The notes below the pieces were generated by a model. The model saw only the letters and a program-made list of their open reading frames with translations. It was not told the origin of the DNA and ran no database searches. From NCBI GenBank assembly GCA_034509425.1, contig JAVTVJ010000373.1:124001-188000 (forward strand): 64,000 nucleotides of DNA. Direction: 5' to 3'. Made by a program: the position numbers and the translations under genes. Position 1 is the first letter of the stretch. Every line of letters starts with the position of its first letter. Of this stretch, positions 24,446 through 37,619 are shown piece by piece. This DNA comes from Eopsaltria australis. Taxonomy: Eukaryota > Chordata > Aves > Passeriformes > Petroicidae.

Positions 24446-27400
24446 GCCTTTCAGATAACAGCTTTTAACTGCTAGTATTTTTGCTCTGGACTGCATACAA
24501 GCTTAAGAGCATCTGAATATATTTACACTGTAAGGGTGAAGCTTTTCAAGGGCCATTACCATTTAAACTTTTACTTTAAGAAGGTAGAGAGGATCAAGAC
24601 TGAAAGAAGGACTAATAATATCAAGATCTCAGCCTATCCAGCTACAAGAGAGCCTGGAGGTTTAGCAGGTATGAAGACCTCTTGCTCCAGACAAAAAGGC
24701 AGCTTGGGAGGTAGCAGATGACAGGACTACCATTTCCTGGCTGTCAGGACTTCAGGGAATGCTCTGATTTTGTTTTTCACTCAAAACACAAACTGCTTTC
24801 TGTGCGTGGAAACTGGTTTTTTTGTATGCAGCTTACATACAATGTGTGGGGACTTCACATGAAAAAGGATTTTTGAATCTGTCTACACATATTTAAAATA
24901 GCTGGGAGCACATGGCTTTTTCTTTCTAGGTTCTGAGAATAAAATTCACCAAAGTGAATGAAAAACCTGAAAATGAATACAGAAATGTAGTACAATACAG
25001 ATGTCATGAGTCTTAAAAATATATAAGAAATTTTATGGTGACATTGTAATAAGTGGTGGTCATAAAATCCTCATGCAGCTATTGCCCTTTGGGCTACAGA
25101 AGGACTCAGAATAGTAAAACACACACACACAAACCTTCCCCCATTATAGCCTTGGTCTAAAAAACACCTTACTTGTGATTAATTCTTACTAATAGTGAAT
25201 AATGTCCACTTGGCTCACCAGTCTCACAGTCAGTGTGAGCACACAGGATCCTCTGCTCTCACCATCTCCCATCTCGCTGCCTTCTCACACCCCTGCATCC
25301 CTTCAGCCGTACCTACAGCCCATGTTGCTGCAGAGGAGTAGTGTTGTGCCTGGAATTTGGCCTCCATCTCAATTTTCATCAATCCTTAGCCCTACTCTCA
25401 GAAAACCTTTAAAGTTAATATCAAAATCAATGTAGAAAGTAGACTGAGAAGATGTTTTGCGTGCCATTCCTTCCAATGCCAAAACTGAATAACCCTGAAA
25501 ATTTAATATTTTATCCTCTATAGGAGCATAAAGGAATTCCCCCCAGTAAAACCTTGCTGGCAATTTGGCCGTAATGGAGTCCTGAAGGATCACAGAAGTA
25601 ACTGTATTATCCTGTGCAAATACTCAATTGCTATTTGCATGAATTTTTTAATTAAACTGCCATCAAGAATTACAAACAAGTCTGAATGTATTACTGTGAT
25701 CCTACATGGAAGAGACAGAGAAGATGGGAAATAAAAGCTGTCTTGTGCTGAGGATAAATTTCTGAAATAAAACATGCAATATCTCAGGCCAAAATAATAA
25801 AAAAAGGAACAGGCAGGAGAATGCTACAGCCCAAACACATGCTTTTATTCAAATCTAGGTTATGTTTGTTCAGTGCAAAAATCTATTAAGAAAATAAAGA
25901 GATAGGAGAAACCCATATGAAATGCAAAGTATGGGAAAAAAAGTCACAAACTGACTGTGATGTCTTAAAAAAATATTTATATGGAAGTCTTTCCTCTTTT
26001 TCATACATCTTTTATCTGTTTTGCAGAAATTGATTAGCACAGATAATTTGAAATAATTAAATAAAGTTGAAATAAATATTGGAACTAAGTACAGGAACAG
26101 CTTTAAACCAGTCTTAATAGTTAGTAGATATCATGGTAAGACATGCACTACTAAGACTCTTACTATGTCTTCCCATCTCTGTTTTATTTAAGTTGTAATT
26201 CCCTTCCTGTTCCAGTAAAGATCTGCCCTGTTTCCATCCTAAATGTGCTGTTCCAATTAAAAATACAGTGTGTTTATACTTACCTGTGTTACAGGCAATG
26301 GGTTAATACTTCAGTTCTCTTATCAATTTTCAAATTATCTTTATAAGGAGTATCAATTTTTCCATTTTTTCTTTTTCTGAGACATTGTCTACGTTTAATT
26401 ACAGATGTAATTTTACATCATTGTTTGGAAGCTTGGGCTTTTGGAGACAGCTTTCCTTTTTTCAGGGTATTTTTATATTATTATAATTCAGTTAGTTTCC
26501 ACAGCTCTGACCAACAGCATTTTCTTTGAGGTCAATAAAACGCCAGTATCTGTACGAAGGAGCTAGCTATTTACGTGCAAATATGGGCAGTATCCCATCT
26601 TCACAACAGAAAAAGAATCAGTGCCTCTGTCCATCTCCTTTCTCAGTTTATTCAAGTGGCATTTCAATTAATTTTGCTTTATACAGTTAACTCTTGCTTG
26701 GGGTAAAAGATTTGTCCCCAATTAGGTTCGTGTGGGTGAGTGGCAATATGGAGGGATGATGTGATGCATGCAGTATTTATTTTACCATTGAAGGAAAATT
26801 CAGTTTAAGAAAATGTGGCTTGTATTAAGTGTTGGTAATGGCAGAAGACAGGACTATTTTTTGACCTCCTGTGAGTTCCACTGTCATGTGCCAGTTTCTG
26901 GGAATTTCATCTCCTTAGGTTTGAATTTCCTTCTGATCCCTTGATTTCAGTGTTCTGTGGAACATAACAGTGCCAGGAGTCTACTAAGCAGGTTGTGCCA
27001 GCTTGGGGGGAAACATTAGGTGTAGGGCTGGAGCCTGCATGGACAGACAGACCTGGATGTGGGGTAGGGCACCCTGGGCAGCTTCCATCCCTGGCAAAGT
27101 CTTCTCTGGACACAGGATTTAATCCTAACAAATGAATAGCAGCAACTTCAATTATTGCAGTGACCTTTTGGAAACCACAAATGTCAAAAGGAGGGTTATA
27201 TTTTGAGGGTGAAGTCAGGGCTATTTCAGAGCTGGAAGGGGTGGAGCACCTGCCTAGTTCAAATATTCCTAATGTCATAATGCTTTCTGTTTAGGCAAAG
27301 GACCACACCACTATCCTCTACCCTCTTTAAAAGTTACAGCATCTGCTTTCCAGATGTGTAGCCAGTGCATCTGGTAGTGAGGTGAAGCCCACCCAGGCCC

Positions 27401-27912
27401 CTAAATCAGGAGCAGGTGCTGCCAGAAGCTGTAGTGTGGCCTCAGAGACACGGCAGGGAGAGCAAAGCACCAATACCTCCCTCCTGTAAACACCTATAGG
27501 AACCAAAAACTCTTTCTGACAGAGAAACATATCTTTTCTGATCCATGATACATGACAGAACACAGTGAGAAATTATTTTATTTGGTATCCTATAAATGGC
27601 TACAACTCTAAGCCGATTAGAAGCTGTGAATAACATAATTTTCTTCTAAAAGAACTAAGTAAAAGACCATTTTTAGCCTTTTTTTTACAGCATTTCAAAA
27701 AAGCCCTCAGCTTTGCCTGCATGAGCAGTCAAATTCTCCAGGCAGTTTGCAGGCATAAGGATCAGTACCTGCATATTGGATTGGCCTCATACTCAGTGCC
27801 TGCAGAACCCCTTTAACAGCAAGGAGGGACACCAAAGGGTTAGGAGACCATTTTTTACATCAGTTCCTGTAAGTCATGCAGTTCTGGTGGAGTTCGCTGC
27901 ATTTTGAAGCAT

Positions 27913-28197
27913 TTCATAGAGTCATAGAATCATTAAGGTTGTAAAAGACCTTTAAGTTCATCAAGCCCAGCCATCAACCCAGCACCACCACTATGTTCAC
28001 CATTAAACCATGTCCTCAAGTACCACACCCACAAGTTTTTTTTAACACTTCCAGGATGGTGACTCCACCATTTCCCGAGGCAACCAATGCTTTATATGCT
28101 GTTCCAATGCTTTACAACCCTTTACATGAAGAATTTTTTCCTAATATCTAATCCAAACCTACCCTGGTGCAATTTGAGGCCATTTCCTCTTATCCAT
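27913..28197 (-). mobile_element. CR1 LINE, 3' fragment with intact 3' terminus, reverse orientation
   Basis: Starts with TCATAGAGTCATAGAATCAT, two copies of the reverse-complemented CR1 end motif. It continues with 'aaaagacctttaagttcatcaa', GCCCAGCCATCAACCCAGCA, CTTCCAGGATGGTGACTCCA, 'tgttccaatgcttt' and TTTTTTCCTAATATCTAATC. The segment ends with TTGAGGCCATTTCCTCTTATCC. This follows the whole standard CR1 3' region and is one of the two best-preserved copies here. A small internal duplication (CAATGCTTTA twice, about 28085-28115) is present. About 285 bp remain of an element several kb long. Confidence 0.95.
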
Positions 28198-30739
28198 TCA
28201 TCTAAATCCTATTTTCATTTGACAACAGAATAATTAAGATGCAGAAGTACCTTTATGCAAACAATTTTTTATTATAAGATTTTTTTATTGTTTTGGGGGG
28301 GAAAAGATATTCACGTGTTTTGTATTAGCAAAAATAGCTATGGTATGGCATGACCTTTGAATACTGTGAAACAATAATTATGAGAGGAAAAAACCCACAA
28401 TCATTTAATCAACTGCAGTTTTCTATAATTCCTTAAATCACACATATGTTTTCACTCCAAATATCTATAAAGATAAGATGAGTGTTCATTTTATGTACAT
28501 CGTTTCAGCCTTTCTTAATGAGAAGACTTATTTTCAGTGCAATTAATGACTTTTTTTTCTTTTGAAGTTTTTACAGTAGACAATAAAATAGAACAAAAAG
28601 CATCACTTTTCAAAAATGCTGTTTGAAATGCAGTTTCAAAAACTGTGGCATGTTTTAATTCAACAGCTGTAAAGCGAACTTGCTGCACATGTTCAGACAA
28701 CAGCAACATGTTAATAAATCCCATTAATTCCCTTCCCCTGAGGTTTTTGCTGACTGTTTGACTGATAAAGTTCGTGTTTTATTAGTTATGACAGATCAGG
28801 CTTTGGTTTTCCTCTCTCTGGGGAAATGCCATCCTGTTATTTTAAGGTGAATTGTTCACTTCTATTAAAAAATCTGTCTTAAGTTCTTGTGACTGTCAAT
28901 GCAGGGCAGCTTTTTTAGTCAAACAATTTCACACTTTCCCTGGCAGTAGGGTTATATTGATTATGAAAAAAATGAAGACAGTAGATATGATGGACAAGGA
29001 TCCTCCTAAGGATTCAGTCTTCGACACGTGGAACACCCGGAACACCCTGCTTGCCTGGGGTTCAAAAACATGCACCACAGAAAGATGAGCAAATAACTTT
29101 GCCTTTCCCCTCTCTTTTAACTTGTTTGGGTTTTATTATTTCCAGTATGATTCCTCTGCAAATACTTAGATATCCAGCCCCTACTCTGCAGATGAGTGCA
29201 GCTGGGAAGTCCCAGTTTGTGATGTTTCTGCCCTGGTTTTGCTTCCCCCTCCTGCCATACATGTTTACCTACAGGCTCACCCAAAAAGCTGAATCAGAAT
29301 ATGGAGTAGGAGAATAAAAATCTAACTTTATCTAACCACAGCTTTCTGAAAACCCATTTCTCCAAATAAAGGAGTATAGATTGTGTTTGAAATCCCCAAG
29401 CTGTGGATTACTAAAAGCTGCTCTGCGACAAGTAAGAGAAATGAGATTGTCATTGTATGTGACAATGGGCAGACATCAACAGTAAATCAAAGCTGGAAAA
29501 TTCAGTTCTCTTCATTTTTAAGATGTGATGAGTTTCAGTCCTCAGTTGCACTGATCAGTTAAAATAATTTTGTGTCCTAGGAAACTTTCAGAATTTTTCT
29601 TTTCAGCCCCACTACTGCTTTACTTCACACTTGTAATATTTAATGTCATAGACTTATAGTGGTTTTCCATTAATAAAATTGATAATTAAACAATTTATCC
29701 TGTAGGGCACCTTGTAATACCTGATGTTAGCTTTCCACAATTTACAAAATGGACTGTGCACATATTTTTTCACAGCTGAACTGTTTTAAAGGCAATGAGG
29801 GTACCTTTCTCACCATGAGATCACATCATAGAGTTTTTTAATGAACTTTATTATTGGCTTTTTAAAAAATATTCACAATTTATATTGACCTTTTTCCCAC
29901 AGACTGCCATTATTTTCATATAGTCAAAAAATTGCAGTAGGTTAGAGGTGGATGGTTTTCTTATAAAGAAAAATTGCTGCTGTATCTCTGAATTACTTCA
30001 AATCTCTGCAAATTGAATAATTTTGTTTTTAAAGATCCATTTTATTGCTAAGACAAGTCTTAATTTTGTCCAGTTCTCTGAAGTATAAGCTCTGATTTTT
30101 CAAAACATATATATATAATGCTTTCTAACTTCTTGATCTTCAGCAAGTGGAATGAAATTAGTATTATATTCATCATGAAAAGTACCATTATAGTTTATTT
30201 ATGGGATAACTGAAATAATAATGACAACCAGTCAAAGAACAAGAATTTGAAATACAGTGTGAGAGCACCACACAGCTCTGTTTCACTGGTGAGTGGTGAG
30301 AAATTCCGTTCCACTGAGTCATTAGTGGCTCACACATGCCCGAATTATTTCAGAAGTTCACTAAAATGTTAATTATGTTTTTAAAAAGCTCTATCTGTCT
30401 TATGAATGCTAAGGGTCTTTCAAAGTGATATGTGCTCTTGGGGAAATACAATCAAAGGCAGAAATAATGAAAATGCTGTCCAAGCCCTGTGAATCCTCAA
30501 AATTACTCACTTGTCTTCAAAATTATTTCTAAACATGAAAAACATTCACTACTAGAAAGCTCTTGGCAAAATCACTAGACATTTGTGCCAGAATTAAACC
30601 AAACTGATACCTGACCTGTGCTGATATGCTCCTGTCAATCATCTTTGTCAGCTTTTCCTACTCTTAGACATGCTATCAGGAGGGTCACAGAGCTTGCACA
30701 AAAATGTCTGTATTTTTCTAATCTATGCAAGAAGAATAA
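28198..30739. other. Unique sequence between two CR1 fragments
   Basis: No gene recognised. Overlapping open frames at 28852-29317 (78 and 88 codons, plus) and 29062-29262 (minus) share the same bases in different frames and show no domain. Short G8 and T-rich runs lie near 28285-28300. Confidence 0.5.
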
Positions 30740-30817
30740 TCATGGAATCATTAAGGTTTGAAAAGACCTCTAAGATCTTCAGGTCCAACCTAACATTGCG
30801 AGGTCCACAAATAAACC
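30740..30817 (-). mobile_element. CR1 LINE, short 3'-terminal fragment, reverse orientation
   Basis: Reads CATGGAATCATTAAGGTTTG, then AAAAGACCTCTAAGATCTTC and GGTCCAACCTAACATT. This is the same type of 3' terminus as the copy at 27913, in the same orientation 2.8 kb away. Only about 78 bp remain. Confidence 0.85.
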
Positions 30818-33800
30818 AAGTTCCCTTGGAAGGTATAAATTAACTTTCAGCCAAGTGGACCAGATAAAGGTAGTCAGGGTAAGTTTTACTTGTAGAGCCT
30901 GTCCAGCTCAGCATTCCTCATTAGTCATCAGGGCTGGTAGAGCTCAGGACAGAACTTTTGTCCACCAATAAGCTCTGCAAGGGGCAGGAATTAGTTTCTG
31001 TGTTTTCCACAGACACGGCACTTACTGTGTCTGGCATTCTCTCAGACGAGGGACTGTGCAAAGAGGCACCACATAGCTGAGTACCAGAGGCATGCTCATG
31101 ACCTGAATCCACTCTGACTGGCCACAAGTGATGGAAAAACATTAGCTTTCATCCCTATCCTGAGTGCTATTATGAGTACTTAATAATCTTTTAGATTGAT
31201 ATTTTATGTTGGCTCTCACGTGGGCTTTGCCCCATTTAAAGGAAGGAGACACACAAAGAATTAATAAATGGGAGTGGAAAGGTAGTACGCCACGTCAGGG
31301 CTTGCAGAGCTCAGATTGTGGTATTTCTGAGAGCAGAAAAATCCCATTCTTGCATGACCGAGGAAAATGTAATCAGCAAAAATACTGGAAAAAATCTTGC
31401 CTAATTACATATTTGCACAATAGAGAGAAATGGCATTGGAGCTGTTCCAGGCTTTTGGTTATATAATACATGTTGAACAAAACTGCCTAATTATAATTGC
31501 ACATATTTACTCAAGAGATGTAAAAGGCTTCAAAGAAGATCTTTCATCCTCCAGGAAAGATTTTTTTAAAAGTTTAATCATTTACTATTGCTTCAAAATC
31601 TATTGCATTTCAGTTTATAAATATATGAACTGCATATTATTTAATAGTATATATTAATGCTCTTTGAGTCTCTTAATTATTGGTTTCAACCAATAATAGC
31701 TTGGAATTGAAGTCTGAATGGGATATTCTTTCTAGAAAAGACAAAAATAGACCACAAGGGCTTCAAAATTTTCCTGGTTCACAGGATAAGTGCAGGATGC
31801 AGGCTTACATCCTGAAGAATCAAAATACTTTCATGTATTCAACATGTATGTCATACAAGGGATGTGATGGCTTCTTGGATGACAGAGGTTGTTGTAATGG
31901 GAGACTGCCAAAATAAAAACAAAATCCAAACATAATCTGTTAACACTAGAGCAGCAGATGTAAATAGGAAAATACCATCGTGATGAAAAACAAAATAACT
32001 CGTGATTTTTAAGCTTCTCTTCTGAGTATCGACAAAAAGGCAAAATCCTGAAATGGACTGATTTTCAGAAAGATGTTATTTTGGAAATATGGAAACAACC
32101 TTTAAAGGACAGGTCTCTGGAATATTTCACTTTTTCCTTGCAGCTAAATATAATCTGTCCATCCAATAGGCTGCCTGCTTCACTCATCAACCTCTGGGCA
32201 CTCCACTGCATGGTAGAAAGGGCCAGCAGCCTCTTCCTGCATCTCATATTTCAGCTTCTTTTCTACCCCTTCCCTGCCCCTGTCACAGCACACAAGCAAC
32301 CCAGCAGCCTCCCACCCCTTTCCCCTGGACACTCACAGCACCCTGGAACCTTACAGCCACTTCTCTTTCACCTGTCCCTTCTCCTCAGTGACACCTCCTG
32401 GGCTCAACCATCAGGACGCAGAAGCCAGTGTGCTCTCTTTGATGCTGGTGTGCTGGGAAAGCAGCACCCCAGCTTTGAGGTCAGGACACCTCCAAACCAG
32501 CAGGAAAGTGGGGTGTCAGGTAAGACAGAAGTGTCCTCACCACCTGTGGAGTCAAGAAGGTTCAGGGAGAACCAGGCATCCTGCCCTTTGGCCTGATTCC
32601 TACTATAAAATTCACAAGAACCAAAAAAATATCCAGAGATTGTCTCATTTCCATGGAGCCAGTATTTTCTGATGTAAGAACTGCTCTATCAATGATTCCT
32701 CTTTTTCTCAACCATCACTAGTCCTGAGATAAATATAATGAGGTTTTGTAGAAGCATCATGTCCTCAGCACATCAAGCATGGACACAAAGCTGCACCACT
32801 GACTCATCAGATGCAATGCAAAATATCTCAGCACAGCAGGGCTTTAGAAGAAGCTCAGGGAACAAATTACTCTACTTCTTGTACCTTCTGTCATGGTGAG
32901 CTCCCAGCTGAACAGCAACTTCATTTTGTTAGTACAAAAGAACTCTTTAGTCAACAGGACTTCCACATAATTGACAGAGTTACACATTAAATCAAAATTT
33001 ATCTTCTCCTAGAATGTCTACAATAAATAGCGTCTTCACAGTCACTAATAATAAGAGTGGTACACAGGCTTGAGATGATGGGTCTGCATGTTCTCACCAG
33101 AGACCAGAGATAAATTATACCCAAGACAGAAGAAAACTCCCTTTTGCAGAAACATTAGCAAGTTCATTTCTTGTTTTAATAGAGGCACCTCCCTCCCACT
33201 TATCTATATTTTTTGCACTCCCTTTAAATATGTTAAATATCCAAATACATTGTCAGGCTGAGAAGGATATTATTTAAATGCTGATTTTTAATCTGTGACA
33301 AATACATTATGTATAATAGCTTCCTCTTAATATTTCATAATCATCTTCACTTAATAATTGATCTGAGTCTAATTTGTAATGCTCATTACTCATATGGATT
33401 GAGAACGTTTTTCATCTCACACTACAGATCCAGCACAGGCAAAGACAGGAGCTGAGTCTGCTGCTTTCATTGTGTTAATCAGGAGCCAGAGCCTGGAGAG
33501 CAGCACAGGTACAGGGCAGGAAGCACTGTCCCTTCCCTGGGAATGCTCAAGGACAGAAATTGCTTCTACTGAGTGTGCTGTGACGTAGCTGAGTGCATGT
33601 CCGCAGAGTGAAGGGCAAGTCTCATGCTATCTGTTCAATTGTGCTGTCACTGCCAGCTCAAGCATGTCTTTCCCTGTGTTGACATGCATGACAAATTGCA
33701 GAAAAAGCTCTGACTGCTAATACTTTCTTCCTGCATCCCAGCTTTCAGTGCTGCTAAAATGCAGTTAAGCCTCATGAAAGGGCTGTGCTCATAAATTCTT

Positions 33801-36800
33801 GTTAGATATGTAATATTTTGCTACGTGCGCTCAGATGATCTGTCATAGAATAATTCTGCCCATATTTTGGAAACCTACATGTTCAATCTATTGTGACAAT
33901 TACCACTTAAAAAATTGAAGGATGTTTTCCTTACACTGTAATATTACAACGTGCCAACAAACTCTCAGTACCTGTGAGGATCTGTTGCCTGAACTATAGC
34001 TGAATGCAGTCAGTTTTTCTTGCTGCAATATGTTTCTGCAGCACAAAATATACTACAGTGTTTAGACCATCAGAGCAGTGTTTGGACACAGCAGGTGAAT
34101 TATCCCGAGTCAACAGGTATGTTAACCCAAGGAAACCAGCAATTAGTCATGTATCAAGCAAATATTAGTGGAGGTATTTTAATTTGTAGAAACTATGAAG
34201 CAAAAAAATGTGAGAAACTTGTTTCAACAGCTGTGAAGTCATGCTGTTACAGGAGAACTGTGGACCTTTTCAAGCCTCGGGGTATTTCAGGAGATGCCTT
34301 GCATTCTACATTACTCAAGCAGTAACAGTTCACAATAAGCCTGAAGGAAAACCCAGGGTGAGGTGATGTGGTAAAGTCCCTGCTGCAGCAGGCAGACAGA
34401 CAGCTTACTGCAGCTGTGTCGAGTACTGGATGGGACTTCCTCCTTTCTCCACATCTCTGAAATGCCTCAGACCTCACCTAGAGATACTTTAGGTGAAGCC
34501 TTCCATGAAAATAATGGGGTTTACTTCAACAAATTATATGTGAAACTGTGCAAAATTTTTTTAAAATTATATTCTTTTCTGTATAAGTTACAGGGATTCT
34601 TTTTGTCCAAATTTAGTATCTTAAATTTATTTCCTCTTCTGCTACAAGTTCTTCAGAGTAGAAATTATTTCTTCACGTATGAAGGTAAGACACCTCAGGT
34701 ACTGAGTTCCAGAATTTTGAGGGAGGCTAATTGCATTATCAATACAATAATTTTCAAGCACAGAAACCCATCTGTCCTATACAATACAAAACAAGTACTT
34801 CGGTACTCTCCATCCTTCTTTCCAGGGAAAGACTGTGCTGAGAAATGAAGAGGAATGAAAGGTTTGTTGAAGCGGAAGAACTCTGGTCTACCTTACTCCT
34901 CCTCTTCTGTGCCAGGACCAAAGCTCTTCTGAGAAAACTTATGGTGTTACCCACACATTTGGCATATGTATGATAATATGCATGGTTTTTTCCAGCATCA
35001 AAAATTAGCAATTAGGACCAACAGGGCTTGACTCAAGCAGTCCTACTAGTACTTGTATCTTTTAAGAGCCTGAGCCCTGTTCCCCTCCCAGGGTTTCTAT
35101 TTTTCTGTGCCGATCACCTGCTTTATCTTGATCCTAGTAATTCTGTATGGCAATGGTGTTTGTTGCATATAAAACACACAAAAAAAAATCTTGCTGTATT
35201 TTAGATTGTCTAACACTATAATCAGCACTGGCCTCAGCTGGGCATGTGATTAGCTCCTGACTCTGTCATCAGCTCTGACCTGGGCACTTGCATTAGATCC
35301 CCCAAACTGCAGAGATAGATGTGAAAATGGGTTAGGTGTTCACTGGAATTTAAATGTCAGAGAGGACAGGGATGTTTCATGGGATTTTCAAATGCCCTAC
35401 CTCTATAAGTCTTACACTGATTAGTCCCTCTTGCTTAAGCACGTTCTCGAACCAGGTTGTTTGGGTTGCTAATGTAAAAGCCAGAGAGTGAAAAACCTCC
35501 AATGCTGAATATGCATAAATGAATCCCACTGTTTTTGCGTACAGTGCAGAGCACTTCCAGATGGCTTTGATGCATACTAAATGTTTATTATGTTTTCTAA
35601 AATTATTTGATTGGATTAAACAAATTATAACTGAGTGTCTGAAAGGAGAGAGGAAACAAACAGATACACAACTATAATGTTTCAAAAAGCTAAGTAATTA
35701 TTTATAATTGCTATTCAGGGATATTTGTTCCCACCTGTGGCAAAATATTTTTGTTGTGTGTGCTTCAACAAGTACTTTGGAAAGCAGCATCCAGAACAAG
35801 GTGTTCCTACTCACTGTTAGAACTTCTGGCAAAAAGAGAAGAGGGGTGAGGAAGTCCTTAAAAATAGAGCAGGCGAACAAGGTTCATGCATTCAAACTGG
35901 TTTGCTAAACCTGATTATTTCCCAGTAAGATTGTCTTTATTTATTTTTGTATTTATTTTGATGTATAGTAAAAGATTTGCAAAGCACCAAAGTGTTCTAT
36001 TCAGAATATTAACTGTTCAAGTCTAGATACTCTGGCTTCTTCTTGACTTCAGAGAGAGACCCAAGAAGCAGAAGGTCCCAGGTTTTTATCATTCTTGCAT
36101 ACAACACCATGCCTTCATATTGCAGTTGTTCCATTGAAGGTAAACTTGCAGCAGATGGCATGAATATTAGATTAAATTTCTTGTGAGCTTGACCTTCATT
36201 GAAACTCACTATGAATTATGTTCATGATTCTTATCACCCAGGCTAATCAGGCATCTCTCTAACTCCAGTGAGTTCTGGTAAAAGTTAGTCACAAAGTCTT
36301 TTTGCTGGGTTGGATCTGAAGTCTTGCAACATCTACAAGTCTGTGCTTAAGTATCTAAGTCACCCAAGAAGAAACTATATTTTAGTTCTTCTACTCTTAA
36401 TCTCCATGTTGTGATAACCTGTGAAGCCACTGAAAGTCTAGTGAAAGAAAAGCAGACAAAACAATTAAAAATTTAACACGAAGTAAAATTCAGCTTGTTT
36501 CCAGCTCACCAAAACAATCTTCACATAATCATCAAGATTTCATTAAAATTTCTCTTGCACCTCTTAAACTGCTTAAACTGATGTTTGAGGTTATTTTCCA
36601 ATTTTCACCTTTGAATAATTTTTTCCCCTTCATAGGTAAAATGGGGAAAGCTACCTGAAGCATCAAGCACAGTTTGAAATGGGATTTATAGCTTGTCCCA
36701 TAAGACTTCCAGGATCTTAATATATGGTAGGTTTCTTAAGGATCAAATCAGTACACCTCACACTCGTGATTATATATTGGGAAAGGTGGTTTTGTCACAC

Positions 36801-37561
36801 ACCTGGGGATACCTCTCCCATGACTTCTGAACTAAAAGACAGGCTATGCAATGTCTTTAACTCACACTCTTGAGCATTTTCAGAAACCAGTGTTGGATTT
36901 TTCTCAATGATAAAAAAGCTATTGCCAGATTCAAAGCCCTAGAAAGAAGTCCTTTGAAAAGAATCACAGTGAAGTACAGATGAATATAGACAGGGTAAGA
37001 GTGCTGAGGCAACAAATAAGTGATGTAGTCTGGAATAACAGGCTGTGTCATCCCTTTGGAAAGCTCACAGTCAGCACTGCTAGAGAAGTCTCCAGAAACT
37101 TACCAGACAGCATTTCACATAGCCAGGAAGAAAAGACAGATATAGGAGGTGAGTTAAAGCTGGTCCTTCTGAGCTGTGCCATGCACTCAAGACCTGCCAA
37201 TCTCAGCCTCTGTGTTCAGGTGAGGTTACTAATTATTTCTTCTTAACTTCACCTGCACACATGAATATTTTTGTCAATTCCTACACTAAGAAAATACTTG
37301 TTTGTATTTCTCCCCATAGCAAATATTCTCTGCTACTAATTCTCTTATAGGTGGAAAATATCACATTATTTTGATTCCACAGGCTGTATTTTCCTTTTTG
37401 CTAGATAGCACTCAGGACTGTGCATACACAGGGGCAGAAGTTGAAGCATTTTTGTTCCACAGTATGAGAATGGCAGTTTATAGTTAGAAACTCCTTATGA
37501 CTGCACTGCCAAAGCCTAATTTTCCCAACTCCTCAGTCATCCTGGGTATATCCCCTGCATT
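30818..37561. other. 6.7 kb of unique sequence; holds the longest open frame
   Basis: No repeat or gene is recognised. The stretch 32160-32600 is GC-richer than its surroundings and holds the longest open frame of the window. At 34020-34848 two plus-strand frames (101 and 128 codons) follow each other, again without a known motif. The block at 33240-33420 is strongly AT-rich with several TAAT cores of the homeodomain type and could be checked for conservation, but I have no evidence of function. Confidence 0.45.
32081..32596 (+). other. Longest open frame, 171 codons, probably not a gene
   Basis: An ATG at 32081 opens 171 codons ending at TGA 32594-32596. The first third is hydrophobic and aromatic and the last two thirds are rich in Pro, Ser and Gln. 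That mix is what a pyrimidine-rich, moderately GC-rich stretch gives in this frame. A second frame (32388-32672) overlaps it. No signal peptide, domain or catalytic motif is seen, and no Kozak-like context, CpG island or clear intron boundary supports it. A lineage-specific exon or a lncRNA exon remains possible. Confidence 0.12.
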
Positions 37562-37619
37562 GAAAAAAACACCAACCAAGTAATCAACCAACCAACCTAC
37601 CAACCAAAAAAAACAACCA
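37562..37619. repeat. AACC-rich low-complexity tract
   Basis: Irregular CCAA/AACC units between two A runs over about 58 bp, the core being CAACCAACCAACCTACCAAC. A decayed tetranucleotide microsatellite. Confidence 0.8.

Larger units (their letters stand above)
18656..27912. other. 9.3 kb of unique sequence without a supported gene
   Basis: Only simple repeats are recognised: GT (21581-21610), AT (22426-22448), T16 (24430-24445) and a short CA run near 25120. Open frames reach 122-123 codons on minus at 20072-20440 and 26907-27278. Neither shows a domain I know. The T16 run is followed by a splice-acceptor-like CCTTTCAG (24447-24454), but no coding frame with a partner donor is evident. Confidence 0.5.

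Noticed and set aside
24430..24460. T16 followed by GCCTTTCAG, resembling a splice acceptor
   Set aside because: Nothing downstream reads as a conserved coding exon, and polypyrimidine-AG strings are frequent in AT-rich DNA.
33840..33860. GTCATAGAATAATTCTG, recalling the CR1 3' terminus
   Set aside because: Only about 10 bases fit and the next CR1 segment is absent.
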